Assembly: GCF_900142375.1 (NCBI RefSeq)
Contig: NZ_FRAR01000018.1
Span: forward strand, 1-64,000
Reading direction: 5' to 3'
DNA: 64,000 nucleotides
From: Desulforamulus aeronauticus DSM 10349
GTDB lineage: Bacteria > Bacillota > Desulfotomaculia > Desulfotomaculales > Desulfotomaculaceae
The notes below the pieces were generated by a model, which was not told where the DNA came from, made no database searches, and saw nothing but the letters and a program-made list of their open reading frames with translations. The stretch's first letter is position 1. The number at the start of each line of letters is the position of its first letter. Positions 44,341-52,335 of the stretch are shown piece after piece. The position numbers and the translations under genes are program-made.

Positions 44341-44479
44341 TTAGAGCTTTAGAGACATCCTTTGGATAAAAACCCTGACAGGAATCTTCATAATTCACAT
44401 ATATTATTTATATTATCAGGATTTGGCAAGTTTTTGAGAATAGAAAAACGTAGCTTTGCCCCTTATAAACCAGGAGTTT

Positions 44480-46189
44480 TTATACTTTCTGATTTGCCAA
44501 AAAGGCTGCAGCCGGTATTTCCAGTGTAGCAGGAACAGTTTCCCATTGAACCTCTTTTTCAGGTTCACGAACCAAAGCCTCTTTAATAACATCGTTTAGC
44601 GATTCCACTGGCACCACAGTGATACCTTCCATGCCTTTAAACATTTCCTGATAGTTCTCCTGGGGAATAAAGACTTTCTTTACTCCCGCCTGCCGTGCTG
44701 CCTCCACTTTGGTCACCACCCCACCCACGGGTTTAACCAAACCTCGGATAGAGATTTCGCCGGTCATGGCTACAGTGTTATCCACCGCGATACCCTTAAT
44801 AGCAGAGTAAATGGCGGTAGCAATGGTGACACCTGCCGAGGGGCCATCTACCAGACCACTACCAAGGAAATTAACGTGAATATCATAATCACGGGCATCC
44901 ACATCCATAACCCGCCGCAGTACCGTAACGACATTTTCTACAGAGCTGCGGGCCATACTTTTGCGACGTACCTTTTTGCTACTGCTGCCAATTTCCTCCT
45001 CTTCTACCACCCCAGTGACCGTGATTTTTCCGGCACCTGGGGTAGCAGACATCACCGTGGCTTCCACTTCTGAGAGAATTCCCATATTGGGTCCGTAAAC
45101 CGCCAAACCATTGACCACTCCCACCTGAGCCTGAGAATTAATCTTGCGTTCCGGTCTGGGGGTATATTGGCCACTGTGAAGGACCCATTCGATGTCCCTG
45201 GCGAGAATTTCTTTTCGCCCCTCGGTGAGGGCAATACCACCGGCAATCTGAATAATATTGACGGCCTCGCGACCGTTAGTGGCATAGCGCTTGATCACCC
45301 CCAAGGCACTCTCTTCCATCGGAAAACCGATCTTTTGAGCAGCATTGGCAGCAATTTTTTCTATTTCATCCGGTAGTAAAGGGCGGAAATAAATCTCCAG
45401 GCAACGAGAACGGATGGCCGGTGGTATTTGATCCGGGGTACGGGTGGTAGCCCCCACCATACGGAAATCTGCCGGTAAACCATTCTGGAAAATATCGTGA
45501 ATATGGGTGGGAATATTACCATCTTCTGAGCTGTAATAGGAGCTTTCTAGAAAAACCTTACGATCCTCCAATACCTTTAACAGCTTATTCATTTGAATAG
45601 GGTGAAGTTCACCAATTTCATCGATAAATAGCATACCACCATGGGCTTTGGTAACAGCACCGGGCTTTGGTTGGGGAATCCCGGCCATGCCCATGGCACC
45701 AGCTCCCTGGTAAATGGGGTCATGTACCGAACCAATGAGCGGGTCGGCAATGCCTCTTTCATCAAAGCGTGCAGTGGTAGCATCTAACTCCGTGAACTTA
45801 GCCCCCTCCTTAAAGGGAGAGTTCGGTGATTTCTTGGCTTCTTCTAAGACAAGGCGGGCGGCGGCGGTTTTTCCCACCCCAGGTGGCCCATAAACTATAA
45901 CGTGCTGCGGATTGGGACCGCAGAGAGCAGCACGCAGGGATTTAAGACCTTCCTCCTGGCCAATAATCTCACTAAAATTTTTCGGTCTGGTTTTCTCCGC
46001 CAATGGTTCGGTGAGAGAAATAGCTCTCAGTCGCTGCAATTTCTCCATCTCTTTACGGGATTCTTTTTCCACCGCAGTTTTATTTCCCTGCTGGGCCTTA
46101 AGCAAATTCCAAAAATACAAACCAATAACCACGGCAAAAAATACTTGTATGAAGGTGAGAAAACCACCCAAGCTGGTCAGTTCCCCCAT
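44480..46189 (-). CDS. lonB: ATP-dependent protease LonB (sporulation type)
   Basis: A 569-residue Lon-like protease. Unlike Lon it starts with a short membrane helix (about 8-28) and lacks the LAN domain. The AAA+ core has [25 protein letters not shown] and an RSRCLEI arginine finger. The protease domain has the Ser in DGPSAGVTIATA and the Lys in GGVVTKVEAARQAG. In Bacillus, LonB is made in the forespore. The ATG follows AAAGGAGG. Its place between clpX and lon is conserved. Confidence 0.93.
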   Translation of the reverse strand: MGELTSLGGFLTFIQVFFAVVIGLYFWNLLKAQQGNKTAVEKESRKEMEKLQRLRAISLTEPLAEKTRPKNFSEIIGQEEGLKSLRAALCGPNPQHVIVYGPPGVGKTAAARLVLEEAKKSPNSPFKEGAKFTELDATTARFDERGIADPLIGSVHDPIYQGAGAMGMAGIPQPKPGAVTKAHGGMLFIDEIGELHPIQMNKLLKVLEDRKVFLESSYYSSEDGNIPTHIHDIFQNGLPADFRMVGATTRTPDQIPPAIRSRCLEIYFRPLLPDEIEKIAANAAQKIGFPMEESALGVIKRYATNGREAVNIIQIAGGIALTEGRKEILARDIEWVLHSGQYTPRPERKINSQAQVGVVNGLAVYGPNMGILSEVEATVMSATPGAGKITVTGVVEEEEIGSSSKKVRRKSMARSSVENVVTVLRRVMDVDARDYDIHVNFLGSGLVDGPSAGVTIATAIYSAIKGIAVDNTVAMTGEISIRGLVKPVGGVVTKVEAARQAGVKKVFIPQENYQEMFKGMEGITVVPVESLNDVIKEALVREPEKEVQWETVPATLEIPAAAFLANQKV

Positions 46190-46339
46190 TTGCAGTACCT
46201 CCTTTGTTGGTGCTTGTTTCTTCTATTATTGCTAGTTTTGGAGGTTTTTACACGTAATGGAGGGAAAATGTCTGGACTTAAGCGGCATTTCTTTTGGGGC
46301 CTGTCTGGACTTAACACCAAGGAATGTACTCCTCCGGCA

Positions 46340-46373
46340 AAAAGAAAAAGCACGAAGACTCTTCTCCGTGCTT
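46340..46373 (-). terminator. Terminator after clpX
   Basis: AAGCACGGAG, AAGAGT, CTTCGTGCTT is followed by TTTCTTTTT. It lies 15 nt past clpX. Confidence 0.88.
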
Positions 46374-46389
46374 GGGTATACTCAAAATC

Positions 46390-47640
46390 CTAAGCTGTCT
46401 CTTCCTTTTTCTTCTTATTCTCCATCGTAATCAACAACGGTTCGCCTTTTTTCATGATAGCTTCCTTAGTAATAATCACTTTGGAGATATCCTGACGAGA
46501 AGGAATATCGTACATGATGTTTAACATGGCTTCTTCCATAATGGCGCGTAAGCCACGGGCACCGGTTTTGCGCTTGAGGGCTTCTTTGGCCACTTCGCGT
46601 AGCGCTTCGGGCTGTATTTCCAGATTGACGCCATCCAGTTCAAACAGTTTTTCATACTGTTTAGACAGGGCATTCTTGGGTTCAGTAAGAATGCGAATGA
46701 GCGCTTCTTCATCCAGTGCATCCAAGGTAACAATCACAGGCAGACGGCCAACAAATTCGGGGATAAGACCGAACTTTAAGAGGTCCTCGGGCAGAATATT
46801 GGCTAATACTTCACCAATTTTTATTTCTTTTTTGCTTTGAATTTCTGCGCCAAAACCCAGTTGTTTTTTGCCAGTGCGGTTCTGGATTAGTTTTTCGATA
46901 CCATCAAAGGCACCGCCACAGATAAACAGAACATTGGTGGTATCCAGTTGGATGAACTCCTGGTGGGGGTGCTTACGACCACCCTGGGGTGGTACACTGG
47001 CGACAGTACCCTCTAGAATTTTTAAGAGGGCTTGCTGCACACCTTCACCAGAAACATCTCTGGTAATAGAAGGATTTTCGGATTTACGGGCTATTTTATC
47101 AATTTCATCAATATAAACAATACCCTTTTCTGCTTTTTCCACATCGTAGTCTGCGGCTTGAATGAGTTTTAGCAGGATATTTTCAACATCTTCCCCTACA
47201 TATCCTGCCTCTGTTAAAGAGGTGGCATCCGCTATGGCAAAGGGCACGTTTAAGAGGCGAGCCAATGTCTGGGCCAGCAATGTTTTACCGCAACCGGTGG
47301 GGCCAAGCATAACAATATTGCTCTTGGATAATTCTACATCATCCACTTTGCCCCCGAGGTTAATACGCTTGTAATGGTTATAGACAGCCACAGCCAACTG
47401 ACGCTTGGCATTATCCTGGCCAATAACATACTGGTCGAGGATTGCTTTAATTTCTTTTGGCTTTGGTAAATCGCCCATATCCAGACCGAGATCGTCGCTC
47501 AATTCCTCTTCGATGATCTCGTTGCATAATTCGATACACTCATCGCAAATATATACACCGGGTCCGGCTACAAGCTTTTTCACTTGATCCTGAAGTTTGC
47601 CGCAGAAGGAGCACTTGAGCTGGCCTTTCTCGTTAAACAT
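46390..47640 (-). CDS. clpX: ATP-dependent Clp protease ATP-binding subunit ClpX
   Basis: The unfoldase of ClpXP, 416 aa. An N-terminal zinc-binding domain (CSFCGK...CDECIELC) is followed by the AAA+ module with [22 protein letters not shown], the pore loop (near GYVGEDVE) and the ClpP-binding IGF-like loop (residues LGFGAE in the [10 protein letters not shown] stretch). The ATG follows AGAGGTGGAG. It lies 19 bp after clpP in one operon. Confidence 0.97.
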   Translation of the reverse strand: MFNEKGQLKCSFCGKLQDQVKKLVAGPGVYICDECIELCNEIIEEELSDDLGLDMGDLPKPKEIKAILDQYVIGQDNAKRQLAVAVYNHYKRINLGGKVDDVELSKSNIVMLGPTGCGKTLLAQTLARLLNVPFAIADATSLTEAGYVGEDVENILLKLIQAADYDVEKAEKGIVYIDEIDKIARKSENPSITRDVSGEGVQQALLKILEGTVASVPPQGGRKHPHQEFIQLDTTNVLFICGGAFDGIEKLIQNRTGKKQLGFGAEIQSKKEIKIGEVLANILPEDLLKFGLIPEFVGRLPVIVTLDALDEEALIRILTEPKNALSKQYEKLFELDGVNLEIQPEALREVAKEALKRKTGARGLRAIMEEAMLNIMYDIPSRQDISKVIITKEAIMKKGEPLLITMENKKKKEETA

Positions 47641-47659
47641 ATCTCCACCTCTTTTATCT

Positions 47660-48247
47660 TTACTTCCGATACGGCATCACCTCATCGATGAGTCCGTAGT
47701 TTTTGGCCTCCTCAGCAGACATAAAGAAATCGCGCTCGGTATCTCTGGTGATCTTATCCAGAGGCTGACGAGTATGGTGAGCTAATCTTTCATTTAACAA
47801 GTCTTTCATGCGTAGAATCTCTTTGGCATGAATATCAATGTCTGTGGCTTGACCCTGTACACCACCCAAAGGTTGATGAATCATAATGCGTGACATGGGT
47901 AATGCAAAGCGTTTTCCAGGCGATCCTGCAGCCAACAAGAAAGAACCCATACTGGCGGCCTGACCCAAGCAAATTGTTGATACACTAGGCTTTATGTACT
48001 GCATGGTGTCATAGATAGCAAGCCCTGCAGTAACTACGCCTCCCGGGGAGTTGATGTAAAGGTGGATATCCTTTTCGGGATCTTCCGCCTCTAGGAACAG
48101 GAACTGAGCAATAACCAGGTTGGCAATATAATCATCAATCGGACCGCCAATAAAGATGATCCGGTCCTTTAATAACCTGGAATAAATATCGTATGCCCGC
48201 TCGCCCCGGTTTGTTTGTTCAACTACAATTGGTACTAAACCTGACAT
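47660..48247 (-). CDS. clpP: ATP-dependent Clp protease proteolytic subunit ClpP
   Basis: A tetradecameric serine protease subunit, 195 aa. The triad is Ser99 in GQAASMGS, His124 in MIHQP and Asp173 in TERDFFM. The N-terminal [17 protein letters not shown] is the axial loop. Gene order tig-clpP-clpX places it between the chaperone and its unfoldase. It begins at ATG 48247, after AAGGAGGCGAATTTT. Confidence 0.97.
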   Translation of the reverse strand: MSGLVPIVVEQTNRGERAYDIYSRLLKDRIIFIGGPIDDYIANLVIAQFLFLEAEDPEKDIHLYINSPGGVVTAGLAIYDTMQYIKPSVSTICLGQAASMGSFLLAAGSPGKRFALPMSRIMIHQPLGGVQGQATDIDIHAKEILRMKDLLNERLAHHTRQPLDKITRDTERDFFMSAEEAKNYGLIDEVMPYRK

Positions 48248-48328
48248 AAAATTCGCCTCCTTGATCTATTTAATTCTAAATAGAGTGCGGCTTTTTAGAA
48301 TAGGGCTTACTCTTCCAACATATGCAAA

Positions 48329-49636
48329 TTACTCGGCTTTGGTGTCTTCACTTATTTTGGCATTATCAACCAGGAAGGCAACAACTTTACGGCGGGCCAT
48401 GTCTTGAATAATATGCCCCAATCCACCCTGTAATTCCAGGTTTTTACGAACAACTTTCGCATCCTGCTTGACATATTCAGCAATCTTTTGAATCTCTTCG
48501 TTAACTTCTTCTTCACTGGTAGTAATGCTTTCCGCCTTGGCAATGGCATCAAGAACCAGTTCGCTGCGAACGGTCTTTTCAGCATCGGGTTTCATACGTT
48601 CACGCATATCATTCAGGCTGCTGTTGGTATATTGGAAATATTGATCCATATTGACACCTTGTTGAGCTAAGCGTTGTCCAACATTATTTATCATTTCTTC
48701 TACTTTATGCTCAATCATGACTTCAGGAATTTCCACAGTAGCATTTGCTACCACGGCATCCACCGTACCATTTTCCACGGCGGAATTGGCTTTGGTTGCT
48801 GCAGCTTCCTTTAATTTATTCCGAATGTCGTTTCTTAATTCGTCCAAAGTATCAAATTCACTAACATCCTTGGCAAATTCATCATCCAGAACCGCTAATT
48901 CTTTACGCTTAATTTCATTTACTTTCACTTTAAAAGTGGCGGCTTTACCAGACAAATTCTCGGCATGATATTCTTCCGGGAAAGTAACATCAACGTCCTT
49001 TTCTTCGCCCACCTTAACGCCGATAAGCTGTTCTTCAAAACCAGGAATAAAGTTGCCGGAACCAATAATAAGGGTATAGTTTTCAGCAGTGCCACCTGCA
49101 AAGGCTTCACCGTCTACATAACCTGCAAAATCAATAAGGGTAGTGTCATCTTGCTGCACTTCGCCATCTTCAACAGTTATGAGTTTAGCGTGACGATTTT
49201 GCAAACGTTCTAGTTCCTGTTGAACCACTTCATCGGTTACTTCGGTACTAGGACGGGTTACTTCCACTCCTTTATATTCACCTAGAGATACCTCCGGCTT
49301 TACCTCAACAGTGGCCTTAAAAATAAGTGGTTTACCGGCTTCACCTTGTACAATATCAATCTTCGGTTGGTCGATAGGATCAATTTCTGTTTCTTTGAGA
49401 GCCTGCATATAAGCTTCGGGAACCACCATCTCGGCAGCTTCGCCAAACAGAGTTTCTTTACCAACATAACGCTCGACCATAGCCTTAGGAGCTTTTCCCT
49501 TGCGGAAACCAGGGATATTCACCTGTTTTACAACTTTGCGATAGGCTTTGTCTAAAGCCTGCTCCAACATTTCCTGCTCTACCTCAATTTCTAAAAGGAC
49601 GGTGTTTTTTTCGATCCTTTCTGCTGTTGCCTTCAT
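48329..49636 (-). CDS. tig: Trigger factor
   Basis: A ribosome-bound chaperone and prolyl isomerase, 435 aa. The ribosome-binding signature is FRKGKAP (GFRKGKAPK at about 43-51), followed by an FKBP domain (about 160-240, DTTLIDFAGYVDGEAFAGG) and a helical chaperone domain. The ATG follows AAGGAGG. It is first in the tig-clpP-clpX operon and has a long leader. Confidence 0.97.
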   Translation of the reverse strand: MKATAERIEKNTVLLEIEVEQEMLEQALDKAYRKVVKQVNIPGFRKGKAPKAMVERYVGKETLFGEAAEMVVPEAYMQALKETEIDPIDQPKIDIVQGEAGKPLIFKATVEVKPEVSLGEYKGVEVTRPSTEVTDEVVQQELERLQNRHAKLITVEDGEVQQDDTTLIDFAGYVDGEAFAGGTAENYTLIIGSGNFIPGFEEQLIGVKVGEEKDVDVTFPEEYHAENLSGKAATFKVKVNEIKRKELAVLDDEFAKDVSEFDTLDELRNDIRNKLKEAAATKANSAVENGTVDAVVANATVEIPEVMIEHKVEEMINNVGQRLAQQGVNMDQYFQYTNSSLNDMRERMKPDAEKTVRSELVLDAIAKAESITTSEEEVNEEIQKIAEYVKQDAKVVRKNLELQGGLGHIIQDMARRKVVAFLVDNAKISEDTKAE

Positions 49637-49884
49637 GATAAAATACTTCCTCCTTAAATCACGTTTTGTTTGTATTTTAGTAATTATTTTACTGAAATTA
49701 CACCACCCTCTTGCCGGGTTCGGACCTCTCGGAAAATCTCTTTCCTAAATATAATATATTTCATTCTACGAAGGTACCCTAACTCCTGCTACATCCGAAT
49801 CATTTACAGTCAAAAAGGGCAATTTTTTCCAGCTACCTCGATAATTAAAATACCAGGGCACACCCCTGGTGATCTTAATAAATC
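49637..49884 (-). other. Long tig leader with hairpin
   Basis: The roughly 250 nt between the tig promoter and its start hold no gene. A hairpin ACCAGGGG-TGTG-CCCTGGT followed by ATTTTAA (49852-49870) lies only about 15 nt from the predicted transcript start and could attenuate. I see no known riboswitch. Confidence 0.4.
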
Positions 49885-49890
49885 ATGACA

Positions 49891-49918
49891 ATTATACCAT
49901 AATGTTTTATCATTGCAA
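49891..49918 (-). promoter_or_regulatory. Promoter of tig-clpP-clpX
   Basis: TTGCAA (49913-49918), a 16-nt spacer and perfect TATAAT (49891-49896) on the minus strand. It has the same -35 and spacing as the rex promoter. Confidence 0.65.
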
Positions 49919-49977
49919 AACCTTTACCAAAGTTATGCTAAAAATTCCAAGCCATATTGCAAACACAAATTAGATAA

Positions 49978-50006
49978 TTGAAACATTACTGAATCTTGTG
50001 TTATTA
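49978..50006 (+). promoter_or_regulatory. Promoter of the Cys-rich mini-protein
   Basis: TTGAAA (49978-49983), a 17-nt spacer and TTATTA (50001-50006), 24 nt before the start codon of the next gene. Confidence 0.45.
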
Positions 50007-50030
50007 TTATGACATCGGAGGTAGTACATT

Positions 50031-50234
50031 ATGATAAAGAAGTGCTTGATCTGTCGAAAAGAAACACCTAAAGTACTGGAATGCACTGTGTGTGGAGAGG
50101 ATGTTTGCTCCTCCTGCTCCGAACAATGTAGTGTCTGTGGTCAGTGGGCCTGCCATAAACATCTAATTTGTATCTACAAAGGAGTCCATGTGTGTACTGG
50201 TTGTTATGCTAATCAATTAACGAATCAAGAGTAA
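50031..50234 (+). CDS. Cys-rich zinc-ribbon-like mini-protein
   Basis: A 67-residue protein with 12 cysteines, nearly all in CxxC pairs (C5/C8, C18/C21, C26/C29, C33/C36, C55/C58) with further C41, C47 and His42/44. It would fold into two or three zinc ribbons or a treble-clef or B-box-like unit. I do not recognise a named family. A good AGGAGG-type site (CGGAGGTAGTACATT) and its own promoter support expression. It is divergent from tig. Protein or nucleic acid binding is the likely general role. Confidence 0.7.
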   Translation: MIKKCLICRKETPKVLECTVCGEDVCSSCSEQCSVCGQWACHKHLICIYKGVHVCTGCYANQLTNQE

Positions 50235-50257
50235 GTCCGGACTGAGTCTGAGCTTTT

Positions 50258-50290
50258 GCCATCAGCCTTCACTTTGGTTAGCCAATGGCT
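50258..50290. repeat. R2 repeat before the tRNA terminator
   Basis: GCCATCAGCC, then TTAGCCAATGGCTAA, a small perfect palindrome TTAGCCA-A-TGGCTAA. The same palindrome core is present at the rodA end. Confidence 0.55.
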
Positions 50291-50297
50291 AACGACA

Positions 50298-50327
50298 AAA
50301 AAACCTGCTTGTACAAGCAGGTTTTTT
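50298..50327. terminator. Bidirectional terminator of tRNA cluster and mini-protein
   Basis: AAAAACCTGCTTGTACAAGC followed by AGGTTTTTTT: a perfect palindrome AAACCTGCTTG/CAAGCAGGTTT with A and T runs on both sides. Confidence 0.92.
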
Positions 50328-50331
50328 TAGG

Positions 50332-50417
<86 letters not shown>

Positions 50418-50435
50418 ATGACATATCGAGATAAA

Positions 50436-50511
50436 TGGTGACCCATCCGCGACTCGAACGCGGGACACCCTGATTAAAAGTCAGGTGCTCTACCAACTGA
50501 GCTAATGGGTC
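50436..50511 (-). tRNA. tRNA-Lys (anticodon TTT)
   Basis: Acceptor GACCCAT pairs with ATGGGTC; the anticodon stem-loop is CTGACTTTTAATCAG. CCA is encoded. Confidence 0.96.
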
Positions 50512-50517
50512 ACATAA

Positions 50518-50592
50518 TGGCTGGGGCGGCTGGATTTGAACCAACGCATGCCGGAGTCAAAGTCCGGTGCCTTACCGCTTGGCGACGCCCCA
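50518..50592 (-). tRNA. tRNA-Gln (anticodon TTG)
   Basis: Acceptor TGGGGCG pairs with CGCCCCA; the anticodon stem-loop is CCGGACTTTGACTCCGG. Discriminator G and CCA are encoded. Confidence 0.96.
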
Positions 50593-50607
50593 GTATATGT
50601 AAATTAA

Positions 50608-50685
<78 letters not shown>

Positions 50686-50710
50686 ACAATACTCGCAACT
50701 CGCAGAGTTT

Positions 50711-50739
50711 ATATTACCAAAGTGTTAAGTCGTTGTCAA
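50711..50739 (-). promoter_or_regulatory. Promoter of the tRNA cluster
   Basis: A consensus TTGACA (50734-50739), 17-nt spacer and TAATAT (50711-50716), 25 nt before tRNA-His. It is one of the strongest promoters in the window. Confidence 0.8.
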
Positions 50740-51197
50740 GCTGTAATTTTTTTAGCAAAAACACTTACATAACCGCGATAGTTACTTATTATAATTACCT
50801 TTTCGAGAGGTGTCAATACACTTTTTACACTTTTTAGCTTTATTAGCCATTGGCTATTGGTAAACAGCTCCCTACTAATCCGCTGCGCTTCTTCCAGGGT
50901 GGCTGGCACGATCTGGAGGCCCAGACTGAGCACTTTGGCACCGCGCTCTATGCAAAGAGAGATATCGTACCATCTTTATAAGGAAGGAAAATTCCTTTAT
51001 TTCAATATTGTACAATATTCCTGCTGGTACTAGCGGATTTTTACCCGTTGTCGGCATGATGTTATCCATGACAATTTGCTCACACTGAATGACAGCAGTA
51101 AGTTAAAATGTTAAAATAGTACCTAACGGGAGTAGCATAAAGAGACATCTTTTGTTAAGATAAGAGCTACGACAGTTTAGGATAGGAGGTTACTTCG
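50740..51197 (-). other. Gap with possible gene fragment and R2 unit
   Basis: No complete gene is seen. On the minus strand (about 50990 to 50870) a frame reads like real protein: YKDGTISLCIERGAKVLS and then GLQIVPATLEEAQRISREL, without a convincing start. It may be the relic of a lost gene; the family is not recognised. An R2 unit TTAGCCATTGGCTA lies at 50842-50857. Confidence 0.3.
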
Positions 51198-51899
51198 TTG
51201 ACTGCTGACTTTAAAAATGGTGTAAAAGCGGCCCTGCCGGTGGTATTTGGTTATTTTCCCATTGGTCTGGCCTTTGGTGTATTAGCAGTGCAATCCGGTA
51301 TGAGCATCATGGAAATTTTTCTTATGTCTCTGCTGGTTTACGCTGGTTCAGCCCAATTTATTGGTGCAGGCATGCTGGCAGCCCAGGCTTCCATCGGTGC
51401 CATTGTGCTAACCACTTTTCTGGTGAATTCACGGCACTTATTAATGACAGCTTCCCTAGCCCCCTACATGAAAAACCTTCGTCCTAAACTACTATCCCTA
51501 CTGGGTTTTTGGGTAACCGATGAAACCTTTGCCATTTCCATCAGCGCAGTAGCTAAGCAGCAACAAGGCAAGGGGTACTTCTTTGGCCTCTTTATCACTT
51601 CCCATATCGCCTGGATTTCCAGTACAGTGCTCGGTGCTCTGATGGGTAACTTTATCCCGGAACCACAGGTCTTTGGTTTGGACTTTGCTCTGCCAGCCAT
51701 GTTTATTGCCCTGTTAATCCTACAGGTAAGACATAAAAAAGCTATAGCCGTAGGTATTGTGGCCGCCGCCCTGTCTATCGGTATCAAACTAAACGTGCCC
51801 GGCAGTTGGAATATTATTCTGGCCACTATTATTTCTGCTACGATAGGGGTGTTAATTGATCAATGGATGGAAAAGTCATCGCAGTCATTATCGGCATGA
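51198..51899 (+). CDS. azlC: AzlC family branched-chain amino-acid exporter, large subunit
   Basis: A 233-residue membrane protein of the LIV-E/AzlC family with about five to six membrane segments. Family motifs are ALPVVFGYFPIGLAFGVLA, the AGSAQFIGAGML region and NSRHLLMTASLAPYM. With AzlD it exports branched-chain amino acids or analogues. The TTG start lies eight nt after AGGAGG. It overlaps azlD by 37 bp. Confidence 0.93.
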   Translation: MTADFKNGVKAALPVVFGYFPIGLAFGVLAVQSGMSIMEIFLMSLLVYAGSAQFIGAGMLAAQASIGAIVLTTFLVNSRHLLMTASLAPYMKNLRPKLLSLLGFWVTDETFAISISAVAKQQQGKGYFFGLFITSHIAWISSTVLGALMGNFIPEPQVFGLDFALPAMFIALLILQVRHKKAIAVGIVAAALSIGIKLNVPGSWNIILATIISATIGVLIDQWMEKSSQSLSA

Positions 51900-52183
51900 T
51901 GCTAGTTACCTATATTCCCCGTATGCTCCCACTGGCCGTTTTGTCCCGTATTAATATTTCAAAGGGCGTACTGAACTGGCTTAGTTACGTGCCGGTGGCA
52001 GTACTTTCCGCCTTGCTGGCACCGGAGTTGCTATTAAAGGACGGACAGCTCAGTATTAATCTGACGAATACCTATTTATTAGCTGCTATTCCCTGTTTCA
52101 TAGCCGGCATTTACAGCAAAAGTATTTTTTTAACAGTGGTAACGGGCATGGGTATGGTGGTTTTATTGAACAGATTCATCTAA
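51863..52183 (+). CDS. azlD: AzlD domain protein, small exporter subunit
   Basis: A 106-residue partner of AzlC with about four membrane segments. The MLVTYIPRMLPLAVL opening and LSYVPVAVLSALLAPELL are typical of AzlD. The ATG lies inside the end of azlC, eleven nt after GGGGTG, so the subunits are translated together. Confidence 0.92.
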   Translation: MDGKVIAVIIGMMLVTYIPRMLPLAVLSRINISKGVLNWLSYVPVAVLSALLAPELLLKDGQLSINLTNTYLLAAIPCFIAGIYSKSIFLTVVTGMGMVVLLNRFI

Positions 52184-52189
52184 AAAACG

Positions 52190-52223
52190 AAGGTAGTGGT
52201 GCAAATTATTGCGCCACTACCTT
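52190..52223. terminator. Terminator of azlCD (R3 hairpin)
   Basis: AAGGTAGTGG-GCAA and TTGCGCCACTACCTT form a stem, with T-rich sequence on the plus side and TTTTTT on the minus side. It carries the R3 core. On the minus strand it follows candidate RNA copy B. Confidence 0.85.
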
Positions 52224-52320
52224 TACATTTGTGCACGCTGGCAGCCTGTCAATTCCAACGCTACCTCTCGCAACTTTCCTGGTTCCTCATTTCATCCCTT
52301 TGGTCTCAGGGTTCGCACCC
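52190..52320 (-). ncRNA. Candidate structured RNA, copy B (unclassified)
   Basis: This is the second copy of the element at 16630-16764, read on the minus strand. It starts just past sbcC with a hairpin GGGTGCGAACCC, then GACCAAAGGGATGAA, TGAGGAACCAGG, GGTAGCGTTGGAAT and GCCAGCGTGCA, and ends in an R3 terminator. Here too it follows a gene stop on the same strand, so it may be a 3' element rather than a leader. I cannot name a family. Confidence 0.45.
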
Positions 52321-52335
52321 TCATATTGTATTCCT

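Noticed and set aside
44480-46189. lonB as a broken lon
   Set aside because: It has its own membrane anchor, intact AAA+ and protease motifs and the standard LonB length and place.
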